From assembly GCF_000280905.1 (NCBI RefSeq), contig NZ_ALAP01000097.1:28232-92231 (forward strand): 64,000 nt of DNA. Reading direction: 5' to 3'. This DNA comes from Streptomyces sp. AA1529. Lineage in GTDB: Bacteria > Actinomycetota > Actinomycetes > Streptomycetales > Streptomycetaceae. Below are positions 43,919-53,095 of the stretch, one piece after another. The translations under genes were made by a program, and so were the position numbers. Below the pieces are notes generated by a model, which saw nothing but the letters and a program-made list of their open reading frames with translations, was not told where the DNA came from and made no database searches. The stretch's first letter is position 1; each line of letters begins with the position of its first letter.

Positions 43919-44383
43919 TCAGCGCACGCGCCGCGGACGCTGTTGCGGCGCGGATGCATCCGGGGCCGGTGCGGCAGGTTCGGTACGGCGGCCGGGGGCG
44001 TGGGCGGAGCGGGCACGGGCGGCGTGGGCCCGGCGCACGTGCGGGTCGCCATCCGTCTGTTGGTGGTCGCGTTGCAGGCGCCGGGCTGCGGCGTTGTAGG
44101 CGGCGTGGTCCTGCCGTTCACCGACGGACAGCAGGTAGATTTCCCGCTTGTGCTGGGACGCGGCGGGGGCGTCGCGGTACTGGATGACCATCCGCCACCG
44201 TGTGTGGGGGTCGACGTAGACCTTGTGGCAGCCCGCAAGCTCCCGCTGCAGCGCGGCTCCGCGTTCATTGCCGTGCACCAGGTGCTGCAGCTCCAGCAGC
44301 GCCAGGTCTCGGATCTTCTCCGGCGCATCGCGCAGATCGGCGAGGGCTTCGGGGTGCGCGGCGAAGGCATAACGGGCGCTCAC
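43919..44383 (-). CDS. RelE-like toxin-like protein
   Basis: 154 residues; the first 105 match RelE/HigB-type RNase folds: HPEALADLRDAPEKIRDLAL, KVYVDPHTRWRMVIQYRD, REIYLLSVGERQDHAAYNAA. The C-terminal tail is disordered. No antitoxin is obvious nearby; the winged-helix or XRE protein could serve but this is inference. GTG overlaps the upstream stop (GTGA). Confidence 0.72.
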   Translation of the reverse strand: MSARYAFAAHPEALADLRDAPEKIRDLALLELQHLVHGNERGAALQRELAGCHKVYVDPHTRWRMVIQYRDAPAASQHKREIYLLSVGERQDHAAYNAAARRLQRDHQQTDGDPHVRRAHAARARSAHAPGRRTEPAAPAPDASAPQQRPRRVR

Positions 44384-45159
44384 GAGAGCCCCCTCGAACG
44401 GGCATGAACCGTGCCGTGCGCCGCAGCGAACCCCGGCAGGGGCAGTTGCGTGCCGGCCGTGGCGCTGGTCGTGGTCCGGATGAGGGCAGCGGCGGCACGC
44501 CGGTCAACGGTGCTGCCCGTGGGCGCGGGGGCCGTGGGCAGCGGTGTGACCCGGTCCTGCAGCCACGCGTCGGCCGCCTCGGCGCTGTTGAACGCCCCCT
44601 CGCGCACGGTGTACGTGGCGAGGGACGGCGTGGTCTCTTCCAGGAAGAGCCGGTAGGGCCGCTCGGCGGAGTCCGGGTGGCCGTCGTGGACGAGGGCACT
44701 GACCTCGATGCCCTCGTTGAAGCTGCAGGGGTTGTGCGTGTGGTGGTCCAGCAGCGTGTACCGGCCGTCCGGGTTGGCGCGCAGCATGTGCTCCAGCCGG
44801 GAGGTGAGCCCATCGGCCGGGCTCGGACCGGGCACGGCACTCACCTCGATCGCGTCGGGCGGACAGCCACGGGAGATGAGCCAGTTCTGCGTGATCGGAA
44901 CTGTGGGCTGCCGGACGTGTTCGAAGGCGAAGGTGCCCTCGAACAGATCACGCTGAACGCGCATCCCGACGTACTCGGCCGTACCGGGAACGTCCCAGAC
45001 GGCAGCGCTGTCGTAGAGCAGCAGAAAGGTGTTGCCCTTGGTGTGGTGCGAGGCCAGCTCGGTGTGCATGTCGGCGGAGAGCGTCGCGGCGTGGAAGTCC
45101 TCCTCGACGAGGGCGGAGGCAGGTACGAAGCCGTCGATCTGGTAGTCCGGGCCCGTCAC
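44380..45159 (-). CDS. Hypothetical protein of the accessory array
   Basis: 259 residues, unrecognised: TFLLLYDSAAVWDVPGTAEY, RYTLLDHHTHNPCSFNEGIE and a Pro/Thr-rich tail. The beta-rich middle could be a sugar or nucleotide-binding fold but I cannot name it. Coupled by GTGA overlaps on both sides. Confidence 0.68.
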   Translation of the reverse strand: MTGPDYQIDGFVPASALVEEDFHAATLSADMHTELASHHTKGNTFLLLYDSAAVWDVPGTAEYVGMRVQRDLFEGTFAFEHVRQPTVPITQNWLISRGCPPDAIEVSAVPGPSPADGLTSRLEHMLRANPDGRYTLLDHHTHNPCSFNEGIEVSALVHDGHPDSAERPYRLFLEETTPSLATYTVREGAFNSAEAADAWLQDRVTPLPTAPAPTGSTVDRRAAAALIRTTTSATAGTQLPLPGFAAAHGTVHARSRGLS

Positions 45160-45749
45160 GCAGCCACCTCGTAAGCCGCCGGAGCGGCCAGTAGACGATG
45201 GTTGGGCCGGGACGGGCTGGTGGTGCACGCGCTGAACGGTCCGTCCGGCGCACGCAGTTGCATCAGGCCCGGATCGAGATGATCGCGATGCCACAGCGAG
45301 GGCCCGGCGAGCCCGGCGTCGGTGCCCGTGAACTGCTGCCAGGCCAGCCACAGCGCGTGCAGCCGGGCGACGGCCTCGGGGTGCTCGGTCCACTGCGGAC
45401 ACCAGGGGCGGGTGGAGGTGATCTCGCGTCCGTAGACCGGCAGCAGCAGGTCCTCCACCCACACCTTCAGCGCCGCCAGTTCCTCGGCATACGCCTGGCC
45501 GGCCATCGCCAGGATGAACACAGAAGAGGCCTCGGCCGGGCCATCCGCGCCGCTTGGAGTTGTGGCGGGCCCCCGGCCGGGCCCTTCCGCCTCGTCGGCG
45601 GGCCCGGGCGGTTGCTCGTCGGTGAGACGGGCGAGGGTCTCGCCCTGCTTGCGGGTCTCGGCGACCAGGCCACTGACCGTGGAGACGAGGTCATCCAGGT
45701 TGTGGTCCGGTATCCGCACCGGCTCGTTCTCGTCGCGGGGCTCCAACAT
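45156..45749 (-). CDS. DUF4913-like plasmid protein
   Basis: 197 residues. The C-terminal half with PWCPQWTEHPEAVARLHALW and WRDHLDPG-like HRDHLDPGLMQL matches the DUF4913 proteins common on Streptomyces plasmids. The N-terminus is a coiled, acidic segment. Start 45749 or 45755; GAAGGGA lies upstream. Role unknown. Confidence 0.75.
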   Translation of the reverse strand: MLEPRDENEPVRIPDHNLDDLVSTVSGLVAETRKQGETLARLTDEQPPGPADEAEGPGRGPATTPSGADGPAEASSVFILAMAGQAYAEELAALKVWVEDLLLPVYGREITSTRPWCPQWTEHPEAVARLHALWLAWQQFTGTDAGLAGPSLWHRDHLDPGLMQLRAPDGPFSACTTSPSRPNHRLLAAPAAYEVAA

Positions 45750-45843
45750 CGACATTCCCTTCGTCGCTCGGGTGTTGGAGCGTCGAGCATCCGGAAAAAC
45801 GAGGGTTTGGCCCGGCCGGGAAACCAGGTGTAGAAGGGGCGGC

Positions 45844-47005
45844 TCAGGCACCCCGGCGATGGCGGCAGATGGTCGCGGGCGGTGTGAGGAGCCGAACCGC
45901 CCGGAGTGCCTGATGCGGTACGACACCGTTGCCCAGCGCCGTGAGTTGGGCGGGGCGCCCCAGTCCGGGAGTGGCGGTCACCCAGCCGTCCTCAAGGCCC
46001 TGCATCCACTCCACGAACCGCGGCGAGAGACGGCCCGCTGTATCGGTCGGCGGCGGTGCCGGTCGGGTGAGGCTCTCCCACCGGGCGATGGCGTCGCTGT
46101 ACCGCCCCCATTCCCGGGGGACTTCTTCGTCAGTGCCGAGGTATCGAAGAGGGTGGGGGGCGGGTTCGCCGGAAGACGGACTGCGGTAGCTCGGCGGCTC
46201 AGTTGCGCCGCCGCCGAGGGGAGCGTCAGGTCGCCGTTGCCGTGGCGCTGGCCGGGTGAGCCCTTGATGCCGTCGGATGCCTTCGGGGTCGGCAGCAGCC
46301 ACTCGACCTCGTCCGCGAGATTCGGACCATGTCCCCCTTCCTTCCGTTTGACCGGGTGCTGGCTGCCGCCGTTGGAAGCGATGTTGCTGGTCGGCGTCTT
46401 CAGCAACGGCCCCTCGTCGCCAGGCGACCAGGAAGAGCCGTTCCCTTCGGTGTGGGGCGCCGACATCGGAGGCGCGTAGCACGCACCAGCGCGCATCACG
46501 CCGGAGGTCGGCCAGGGATCCGAGTACGGCACCGAGTGCCCGCTCAGCAGGCCGGCCTGTGGGGTTTCCCAGACACCACGGGCACTGTTCCAGGTCGCCA
46601 GTGGTAGTGGCGGGTGAGGTGAGAAGTCCTCGTACGTTTTCGATCACCACCAGGCAGGGGTCGAGGGCGTCGATGGCACGCACCACGTGGTGCCACAGCC
46701 CGGAACGGTTACCTTCCAGCAGGCCGGCACGGCGTCCGGCGACCGAGACGTCTTTGACAGGGGAAACCGGCGGTCAGGACACAAACCCTCGGCACATCGG
46801 CCCAGTTGGTGGTGGTGATGTTGCCGAGGTTGGGCACGCGGGGCCAGTGGCGGGCGAGGATGCGGCTGGCGCCGGGGTCGGTCTCGGCGTGCCAGGCGAG
46901 GGTGCCGCCGAGGGCGGCCTGGACGCCCAGGTCCAGGCCGCCGTAGCCGGAGCACAGGCTCCCGATCAGCAGGCCGGAGTTACCGGCCGCCGCGTCATCG
47001 CCCAC
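45844..47005 (-). pseudogene. C5 cytosine DNA methyltransferase, frame-broken
   Basis: Motif I is intact (LCSGYGGLDLGVQAA), as is the catalytic FPCQ, but immediately after it one extra A shifts the frame at 46751-46756 (codons CAA then AGA). With +1 correction the chain continues QDVSVAGRRAGLLEGNRSGL and VIENVRG (motif VI). A second switch of frame occurs in the target recognition region, where TPTSNIASNGGSQHP and LLPTPKASDGIKGSP appear in another frame, before LALGNGVVPHQA-like motif X. So at least two frame changes are present. It might have modified plasmid DNA to avoid restriction. Confidence 0.75.
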
Positions 47006-47615
47006 GCACGGGCCCGGGTATGTGGGAGGACTGCTGGGCGGGAGCCTTCGCAGGCGCTTCTGCCTCGGCCACCGCCTGGTCGCGAGCGTGGTCGGCTTGG
47101 GCGGGCCGGGCGCGGGCCGCCCGGGAGACGGACGATGCTTCCGCGTCCTCCAGGAGGGCGGCGGCGCCGTTCGGCATGGACGCGCGCGCGGAGGAGAGGC
47201 CCTCGCGGGTGTCGGCGATGTGCTGCTGGGCGAGAGCGAACGCCGCCTGCCGCCCGTCGCGCAGAGCCGCGTGCTCGCGGGTGCGGGAGTGGGCGTGCAG
47301 GAAGCCGAGCTGGCGGAAGGCGGCTCCGTAATGGCCTACGGCTTCGCTGAGGTGTCCGGCTGCCCTGGCCCAGGCGCCGAGGACGGCGTCGAGGCCGGGG
47401 TCTGGATGGCCGTCTGTGGAGTGCACGCGCACTTCCGCCGAGAGGTCCTGCACGAGGGAGGCGAGGTCGGCCAGATGAGTAGAGGCGTTGGTCAGGTCGG
47501 GTAGATCGTCCGGGGTGTGGGGGAGGGGGAACTCGCCGCGCTTGCGGCTCAGTTCCTCGGCCCGGCGCAGCATGTGCTGCCGCTCGGTCTCCGCCTGATG
47601 GTCGTGGCCGTTCAT
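46995..47615 (-). CDS. Hypothetical helical protein, paralogue A
   Basis: 206 residues, mostly helical with LVQDLSAEVRVHSTDGHPD and LSEAVGHYGAAFRQLGFLHA. The gene at 47669 encodes a clear paralogue. GGAGTC upstream of ATG 47615. The 3' end overlaps the methyltransferase start by 11 bases. Unknown role. Confidence 0.72.
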   Translation of the reverse strand: MNGHDHQAETERQHMLRRAEELSRKRGEFPLPHTPDDLPDLTNASTHLADLASLVQDLSAEVRVHSTDGHPDPGLDAVLGAWARAAGHLSEAVGHYGAAFRQLGFLHAHSRTREHAALRDGRQAAFALAQQHIADTREGLSSARASMPNGAAALLEDAEASSVSRAARARPAQADHARDQAVAEAEAPAKAPAQQSSHIPGPVRGR

Positions 47616-47668
47616 GGAGCGACTCCTGCGGGTACGTTGAGGAAGGGGCGGGGGAGCTGGCGGTTCTC

Positions 47669-48291
47669 TCATGGCGTGCGGCTGTCTGGAGGCGCGACGG
47701 GGTCACGGCGTTCGCCTCGTTCCTTGTGCGGGGGCGACGTGGGGTGGTGCGGGAGCGGATGCCGGTGCGCGAGTGTGGGCGCTGACCTGCTGCGTCGGTC
47801 GAGTGCGGGCGGTCCCGGCCAGGGGAGGAGTGGTATCGAGGTCCTCGACGCCCGCAGGCGCTGGGCGCCGTCGTCGAGGCAGTCGCGGGCCCACTTGCGA
47901 CTGTCCTGCAAGGAGGCGACCGAATACTCACGTGCGTCATTCAGGTCCGGACCGACGCGGCCTCGTAGCGGTGCTGAAAGCCCAGTTCGGAGTAGGCGAC
48001 GGTGTAGTGGGAGATGGCCTCTCCCGCCTGCACGGCCGCGTCCGTGTAAGCGCGTATGACCTGACCGAGGCCTGCTCGGGGCACCGCCGCGACGGAGCGG
48101 TAGAGGACTTCGTCGGACAGGTCCCGCACGAGACTGGTGAGGAAAGCCAGTTGTTCGGAGGATCCGATCAGGTCCGGCTGATCTGTGGGAGAGGAGGGCA
48201 CGGTGATGCTTGCGCGGAGCCGTTCCATCCTTTCGGCTACGAGCACGAGCTGGGCCTGCTCGGACTTGGTGCGCTCGGCCGGGTCTGTCAC
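47669..48291 (-). pseudogene. Hypothetical helical protein, paralogue B, frameshifted
   Basis: 116 residues read in frame 48291-47941: DRSS-like LVRDLSDEVLYRSVAAVPRA and EAISHYTVAYSELGFQHRYE align with paralogue A. Beyond about 47950 the match continues in another frame (NDAREYSVASLQDSRKWARD) as if one base were missing. The whole gene would span 47669-48291. Start GTG overlaps the DnaB-N stop. Assembly error or decay. Confidence 0.65.
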
Positions 48292-49460
48292 GGGGAACTC
48301 CTTCGGGAACGTCGTGCAGAGGGCGTGGGAGAGGGCGCAGCCGCACTCGGAGGCCCCTTGTCCTGGGCGCGGGGCACGGTGCTGCGCGCCCGTGCGGCGG
48401 CGGCCCGAGCCGGAGGTGGCGGGCCCGTTGGTTGCGTCGTGGCTGCCTCCGGCCTGGGGCCGGCATCGGCTGCGGCCCGACGACGGCGGACCTCGCCGAG
48501 TGGCGTGAGGGCGTGCAGGGCATGGCTGATGAGTTGGCCGGGCGCGAGGGAGTCGTCGTCGGCCAGGGCGCGGACCTGCCGTGCGGAGGTGGCGGCGGTG
48601 CGCAACAGGGAGGAGTCGAGGACCTGCTCGCTGAAGTAGTCGGCCGTTCCCGCGACGGGAACGTGGCAGATGAGGCGCACGCGCTCGGCATCGAGCGCGC
48701 CATCCGTGAGGGCGCCTCGGCGCTGGCACTCCCACAGCACCGTCAGCTCGTCCACCGGCTCGCCCCGGTGCCGCAACGCCCCCAGCGCCCGGTAGACCTT
48801 CCGGTGGCCGGGGTCGGCGAAGTCACCGGGACGGAGCCAGCTGGCCATCCGGGAGAGCTGCTCGGGGTGGGCGGTGAGCGCGCCGAGGAGGAACGCCTCG
48901 TCGGCCAGCACCCGCTCGGCGACCTGCCCCGCCGGAGCCGAGGCTGTCAGTTCGGCGACGGCGGTGTTCGGCTCCACGGGCCGGGGTTCGAAGCCCCAGC
49001 GGTGTGCGAGGTCGTCGAGTACGTCGTGCAGCACCTGCGCGCGGTGCAGGGTCTCGCTGACGCCGTTGCCGCGGGCGGTCTCGTGCAGGCGGGCGGCGTG
49101 CTGGGTGACGCTGCGGTGGATGGCGCCCTCCAGCACCATCCGCCCGTAGACCGGCACGTGCGCAGGACGCGGACAGGCGGAGACCAGCGAGTGGACGTAG
49201 GCGTGGGTCACGCCACGCGTATGGGCACTCGCCTCCCCGCGTATGTCGTTCAGCCAGGCAAGAGGGACCGGCACGTTGGGCGCGAGCTTCGTCGCAGGGT
49301 GGCCGCTTTCACGGAGGGTGAGCATCGCGGCGTAGAGCGCGGAATGTGCGGGCCGGTAGAAGTGCTCGGGGCGCAGCCAACCGGCCAGGCGCCCGAGCTG
49401 GCGCGGCTCCAGCAGCACTCCGCCCAGGACGGCCTGCTCGGCCTGCAGCAGCGGCGTCAC
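48288..49460 (-). CDS. Protein with two DnaB N-terminal domains, no helicase core
   Basis: 390 residues. Residues 1-130 (EQAVLGGVLLEPRQLGRLAG, WLRPEHFYRPAHSALYAAML) and 200-330 (LLGALTAHPEQLSRMASWLR, FADPGHRKVYRALGALRHRG) are both DnaB_N-like. The RecA-like ATPase half is missing, and the tail is Pro/Ala/Arg-rich. Could contact host DnaB or primase (inference). GTG start overlaps the upstream stop. Confidence 0.77.
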   Translation of the reverse strand: MTPLLQAEQAVLGGVLLEPRQLGRLAGWLRPEHFYRPAHSALYAAMLTLRESGHPATKLAPNVPVPLAWLNDIRGEASAHTRGVTHAYVHSLVSACPRPAHVPVYGRMVLEGAIHRSVTQHAARLHETARGNGVSETLHRAQVLHDVLDDLAHRWGFEPRPVEPNTAVAELTASAPAGQVAERVLADEAFLLGALTAHPEQLSRMASWLRPGDFADPGHRKVYRALGALRHRGEPVDELTVLWECQRRGALTDGALDAERVRLICHVPVAGTADYFSEQVLDSSLLRTAATSARQVRALADDDSLAPGQLISHALHALTPLGEVRRRRAAADAGPRPEAATTQPTGPPPPARAAAARARSTVPRAQDKGPPSAAAPSPTPSARRSRRSSP

Positions 49461-49681
49461 CCCAGCCCCTGGTCGCGCTCGTCGATGCCGAAGTGGGCGG
49501 CGGCGCGGTTCGCGGCATCCATGTCGGCTGCCAGGGAGTCGAGTGCACGGGCGAGCGCGGGATCGTTGGCGGGGATGGCTCCGTTGGGGGCCACCAGCCA
49601 CCAGCGTCCGTCCCTGCGGACGGCGGGGGTATCGGCCAGTTGCTCGGACGGACGGATGGTGTCCCAGGAGGGTTCGGTCAT
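49457..49681 (-). CDS. Small protein upstream of the DnaB-N gene
   Basis: 74 residues, WWLVAPNGAIPANDPALARA and an acidic helical end. Not recognised. GAGGTGCCC before ATG 49681. Stop overlaps the next start by GTGA. Confidence 0.62.
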   Translation of the reverse strand: MTEPSWDTIRPSEQLADTPAVRRDGRWWLVAPNGAIPANDPALARALDSLAADMDAANRAAAHFGIDERDQGLG

Positions 49682-49768
49682 CGGGCACCTCGACAGGTGG
49701 AGAGGTCGGGCGGACGGGCGTGCTGGCGATGCCCGTTCGTCTCGTCGGGGTGCTGCGGGGTACGGCGG

Positions 49769-51565
49769 TCATGCGGCCGGTCCGTAACTGTCCCGGCCGG
49801 GCCGGTCCTTGGCCAGGGCGCGCTCGGTGATGGCGGCGGTGGCCTGCATCGAGGCGGCGCCGAGGCGGTCGGTGTCCGGCTCGCGGTACCAGGGCTTGAG
49901 ATCCAGCAGCGCAGGGCGTACCCCGGTCGCCAGCAACAGCGCACTGCCCTTCGGCAGGGCGCGGATCGCGTCGGGCGGGAGTACGCGTTCTTGCCGCATG
50001 GACACGGAGGAGGACTGGCCGGAGTCGCTTTTGGAGACCGAGAGGGTCTGCACGTCGTGGTCACCCGCGAGGCGGGAGAGCTTGTCGGCGAAGTCGGCGT
50101 CATCGATGCCGGAGCCGATGAGCTTGATCGTCGCCGCGCTCCACAGGGCATCCATTCCGGTCTCGCCCCATACTCGCTGGCCCTGCCGGTAGGACTGCAG
50201 GATCGTGATGGGGATGACCCCGCGGCTGCCCAGGTGGGAGTACAGGTCGGGCAGGTCCTGGATCTTGCACACGTTCGCTGCTTCATCCAAGATCGCCAGC
50301 AGGGGTGGGTCGAGGCGTCCGCCGTCGCGCTCGGCCTGGATGACGGCCGCCCGCATCACCGCGTCGGCAGCCGCCGCGATGATCGCCGAGGCCGACCCGC
50401 CGCCGTCCTTGGAGAGCAGATAGAGCGTGTCACGGCTGGAGGAGAACTCCTCCGGCTTGAACTCCCGCAGCTTCGACGTGCTGCGGGGCGGGGTGACCCA
50501 GGCGGCGATGCGCGGGTCGAGCAGGCAGCTCGCGTACTGCCGCGCGTTCTCGAAGATGCCGTCGCGTGTTTCGACGGCTCCGGCGACGGTGCCCTGGAGC
50601 TGGGCAGCGACGGCGTCCAAGCCGGCATCGGTGAGCAGGTCGATCGGGGTGCGGTCGGCGGGGGAGGCGAGCCAGGCGGTCACCTCCGTGACCGGCCGCC
50701 CGCCCCGCGCCGCCGCCAGGAACAAAGCCGTCAACGTGTTGGCGGCGGCCGTCGACCAGAAGTCCCCGGCGCTGGACTCGTCGATGGAGGCGGTGACGAA
50801 GTGCTGCGCCAGGCGGCGGGCCCCGGTCAGGTCGTGGGCGCCTGCGAGGATGTCCCACCACATCGTTTGCTCGGCGTGCGCGATCTGCTGAGGATCCAGC
50901 GTCCACACGGTGCCCACCCGGGCGCGCTCATCGAGCGTCGCGGTGAACGCGTCGTTGGCCGCCTTGTTGGACGTCAGCAGCACCGCGCCGGGAGCGCGCA
51001 GGATCGCGGGGATCGCGAGGCCGGAGGTCTTGCCGGAGCGGGGCGCCATGATGGCCAGGAGGACGTCCTCCCAAGAGGAGCGGACCTCCGCCGAGCCGGG
51101 CTTCAGCGAGCCGAGCAGCACCCCACGGTCATCGGGAGCGATGTCCGCCGGCTTCGTGTCCTTAAGACTGGGGCGCAGACCGGTGGCCTTGGCGGCGGCC
51201 TTCTTCGGCAGCAGGCCACCAAGATCACGGTGGTTAGCGAGACCCCGCGTGGTGGTGCGGAAGCGCAGCCACAGCTTCGTGCCACCGACGGCGGCCGTGA
51301 GCAGGAGCACGGCGGGGACGGCGTAGCAGCCGGTGAACAGGGCGGGCCGATCGAGGTGGGGCCACAGGGTCTCGGGGTGGAAGAGGGACTGGACCGGTTC
51401 GAGCGGGGCCCACGGACCGGAACCCAAGGCGGAGTTGGCGAGGTTGCCGAACAGCCAGGCCAGGCTGCCGCCGCCGATACCGAGGGCGGCGACGCCGAGC
51501 AGGAGATAAAGCAGGACGTCCGTACCGGTGGTGGTCGAGGGCGTCCTGGTACGCGCATCAGACAA
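49769..51565 (-). CDS. VirD4/TraD-like coupling ATPase
   Basis: 598 residues from the suggested start. Two N-terminal membrane helices (VLLYLLLGVAALGIGGGSLA and CYAVPAVLLLTAAVGG), Walker A APRSGKT at 174-180, Walker B ILDEAANV and the TraM-recognition-type region (SYRQGQRVWGETGMDALWSA). Links the relaxosome to the secretion channel. The start is uncertain: the frame is open to 52513 and only a TTG at 51565 gives a reasonable N-terminus. Confidence 0.85.
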   Translation of the reverse strand: MSDARTRTPSTTTGTDVLLYLLLGVAALGIGGGSLAWLFGNLANSALGSGPWAPLEPVQSLFHPETLWPHLDRPALFTGCYAVPAVLLLTAAVGGTKLWLRFRTTTRGLANHRDLGGLLPKKAAAKATGLRPSLKDTKPADIAPDDRGVLLGSLKPGSAEVRSSWEDVLLAIMAPRSGKTSGLAIPAILRAPGAVLLTSNKAANDAFTATLDERARVGTVWTLDPQQIAHAEQTMWWDILAGAHDLTGARRLAQHFVTASIDESSAGDFWSTAAANTLTALFLAAARGGRPVTEVTAWLASPADRTPIDLLTDAGLDAVAAQLQGTVAGAVETRDGIFENARQYASCLLDPRIAAWVTPPRSTSKLREFKPEEFSSSRDTLYLLSKDGGGSASAIIAAAADAVMRAAVIQAERDGGRLDPPLLAILDEAANVCKIQDLPDLYSHLGSRGVIPITILQSYRQGQRVWGETGMDALWSAATIKLIGSGIDDADFADKLSRLAGDHDVQTLSVSKSDSGQSSSVSMRQERVLPPDAIRALPKGSALLLATGVRPALLDLKPWYREPDTDRLGAASMQATAAITERALAKDRPGRDSYGPAA

Positions 51566-52116
51566 GACAAGATCCAGAAACGTGCGGGAGCGGCAAGGAA
51601 GGCGCGGAGGGAGAGGAAGGCTCTGGCGGCGGTCACGAAATCGGCTCCTAGCGGTGGTGGCGGGGCGTGCTCGGGATGGACCGGCGGGGCGGGCGGCCCG
51701 GACATGGTGGGGGTCGAGCTCGCGGGGCCGGGACGTTGTGGGGTGGTGGCGTAGTAGCGGGCGACCTGGGCCTGCCAGCGTGGGTCCGGGGGCGGGCCGA
51801 GCGACCGCATCTGGTCGCTGGCGCCGTGCAGCTCGTCGCTGAGATCGGTGAGCGTGGCGGCAGCGTCCTCGAACCGGCAGGCCAGTTCGAAGCCCTCGTC
51901 GGCCCCGGACGCCCTGCACTCTTCGGCGGCGGCCTCGAAGAACTGGCCGAGCCGTGCGAGCACGCCGTCTGCTTCGTCCAGCATGTGCTCGGTCGCCTCG
52001 GCAGCCTCGTGGTAGGTCTCGGCGCCGCCGAGGCGGTCGGTCAGCGCGAGGACCTGGTGCCCTGCGGTGCACCGGCCGTGCGGGTGGGTGGGTGTGCGGA
52101 TGGGATCGGGCGGCAT
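51566..52116 (-). CDS. Helical accessory protein upstream of TraD, end unclear
   Basis: About 180 residues supported: CTAGHQVLALTDRLGGAETY, ARLGQFFEAAAEECRASG, LTDLSDELHGASDQMRSL. ATG 52116 follows AAGGGAG. In this frame no stop occurs until 51103, deep inside the TraD gene, so the true end is either lost by a frame change or lies in the overlap. Function unknown. Confidence 0.5.
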
Positions 52117-52152
52117 GCGGGCTCCCTTTGCGGCAGGTATGTGGGCAGAGGC

Positions 52153-52506
52153 TCAGGCCGCGCCGTGGCGCGGGTTGAGGAAGGAGTCCTGGGTGGTGGG
52201 GCACAGGAGCGACCAGTGCAGGTCCACCGCATAGCGGGCCTTCATCAGATGGAAGGCGGCCCGGGTGGCGCGGGCCTGCTTCTCCGCCTCCGTCAGGTGC
52301 TGCGGCAGGTGGAAGTGGCGCCATCCATCCCCCGGCTGGTCGAAGCCGCAGCTCGTGAGGATCGCCTCGGTGTCTTCGTTGTGGCAGTTGGCCAGGACGG
52401 CGCTGGAGCCCGGCTTGCGGTAGATGTCGACGTCGTCGGCGAACACGTCGGCGACATCCCGGAAGAAGTTGAGTACGTGGTTCTTGGAGCGGGTCAGACG
52501 GGACAT
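52153..52506 (-). CDS. Small hypothetical transfer-region protein
   Basis: 117 residues with LNFFRDVADVFADDVDIYRK and GDGWRHFHLPQHLTEAEKQA. No family recognised. Good ribosome site AGGAGGTT before ATG 52506. Confidence 0.7.
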   Translation of the reverse strand: MSRLTRSKNHVLNFFRDVADVFADDVDIYRKPGSSAVLANCHNEDTEAILTSCGFDQPGDGWRHFHLPQHLTEAEKQARATRAAFHLMKARYAVDLHWSLLCPTTQDSFLNPRHGAA

Positions 52507-52565
52507 GAGCCAACCTCCTGTGGGTGGGTTCAGGTATGGCGGGGAGAGAGGCGGTGCGGAAGGAC

Positions 52566-53063
52566 TCACAAGCGCGGGTTCTCGGTGGGGCGGTCGGTGC
52601 CGCTGGCGGCCTCCAGCAGTTCGGGCAGGTCCGACGGGTCGGCCTCGCGGTTGTCGATCCACCACCCGGCCCGGGTCAGTGGCCGGACAGCCTCCTCGAT
52701 GGCCTGCCACTCGCTCTCGTCCATCCCGCCTTCGGTGACCAGCGCGGTGTAGGCGGCGGTCACGAGCTGGTGGCGGCAGCGGGATGCCCAGCCGACCGCG
52801 CGCTCGCTGCCATCCAGGGACGGCATCCGGTACTGCTCGGCCCAGGTCTCCGCCGCTTCCGCCTCATCGGCGCGCTTGTTCGCCAGCCACTCGGCCTTGG
52901 ACTCGGAGTCCGCGTCCTTCGAGGCACGCCAGCACTCAGAGCAGTCACGGGAGGCGAGCCAGCGGGCATAGCCGGCACGCCGGTCGGCGGGACGCTCCGA
53001 GAGGTCGACATCGATGGAGTGGCCGCAGGCGTGGTCGACGGACCAGATCTTCTGCACGGGCAT
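52566..53063 (-). CDS. Hypothetical protein with zinc-like N-terminus
   Basis: 165 residues. The N-terminal VDHACGHSIDVDLS and CSECW suggest a zinc site, followed by helices (ESKAEWLANKRADEAEAAET). Not recognised. AAGGAGCC before ATG 53063. Confidence 0.68.
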   Translation of the reverse strand: MPVQKIWSVDHACGHSIDVDLSERPADRRAGYARWLASRDCSECWRASKDADSESKAEWLANKRADEAEAAETWAEQYRMPSLDGSERAVGWASRCRHQLVTAAYTALVTEGGMDESEWQAIEEAVRPLTRAGWWIDNREADPSDLPELLEAASGTDRPTENPRL

Positions 53064-53095
53064 GGAGCAGGCTCCTTACAGATCGATGGGTGTGT

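Noticed and set aside
43919..44383. Complete RelE toxin-antitoxin pair
   Set aside because: Only the toxin-like half is seen; neighbours are DUF317 and an unknown protein, not an antitoxin family.
51566..52513. Extension of the TraD frame upstream
   Set aside because: Runs through two other genes with good ribosome sites; composition is Arg/Pro-rich shadow sequence.
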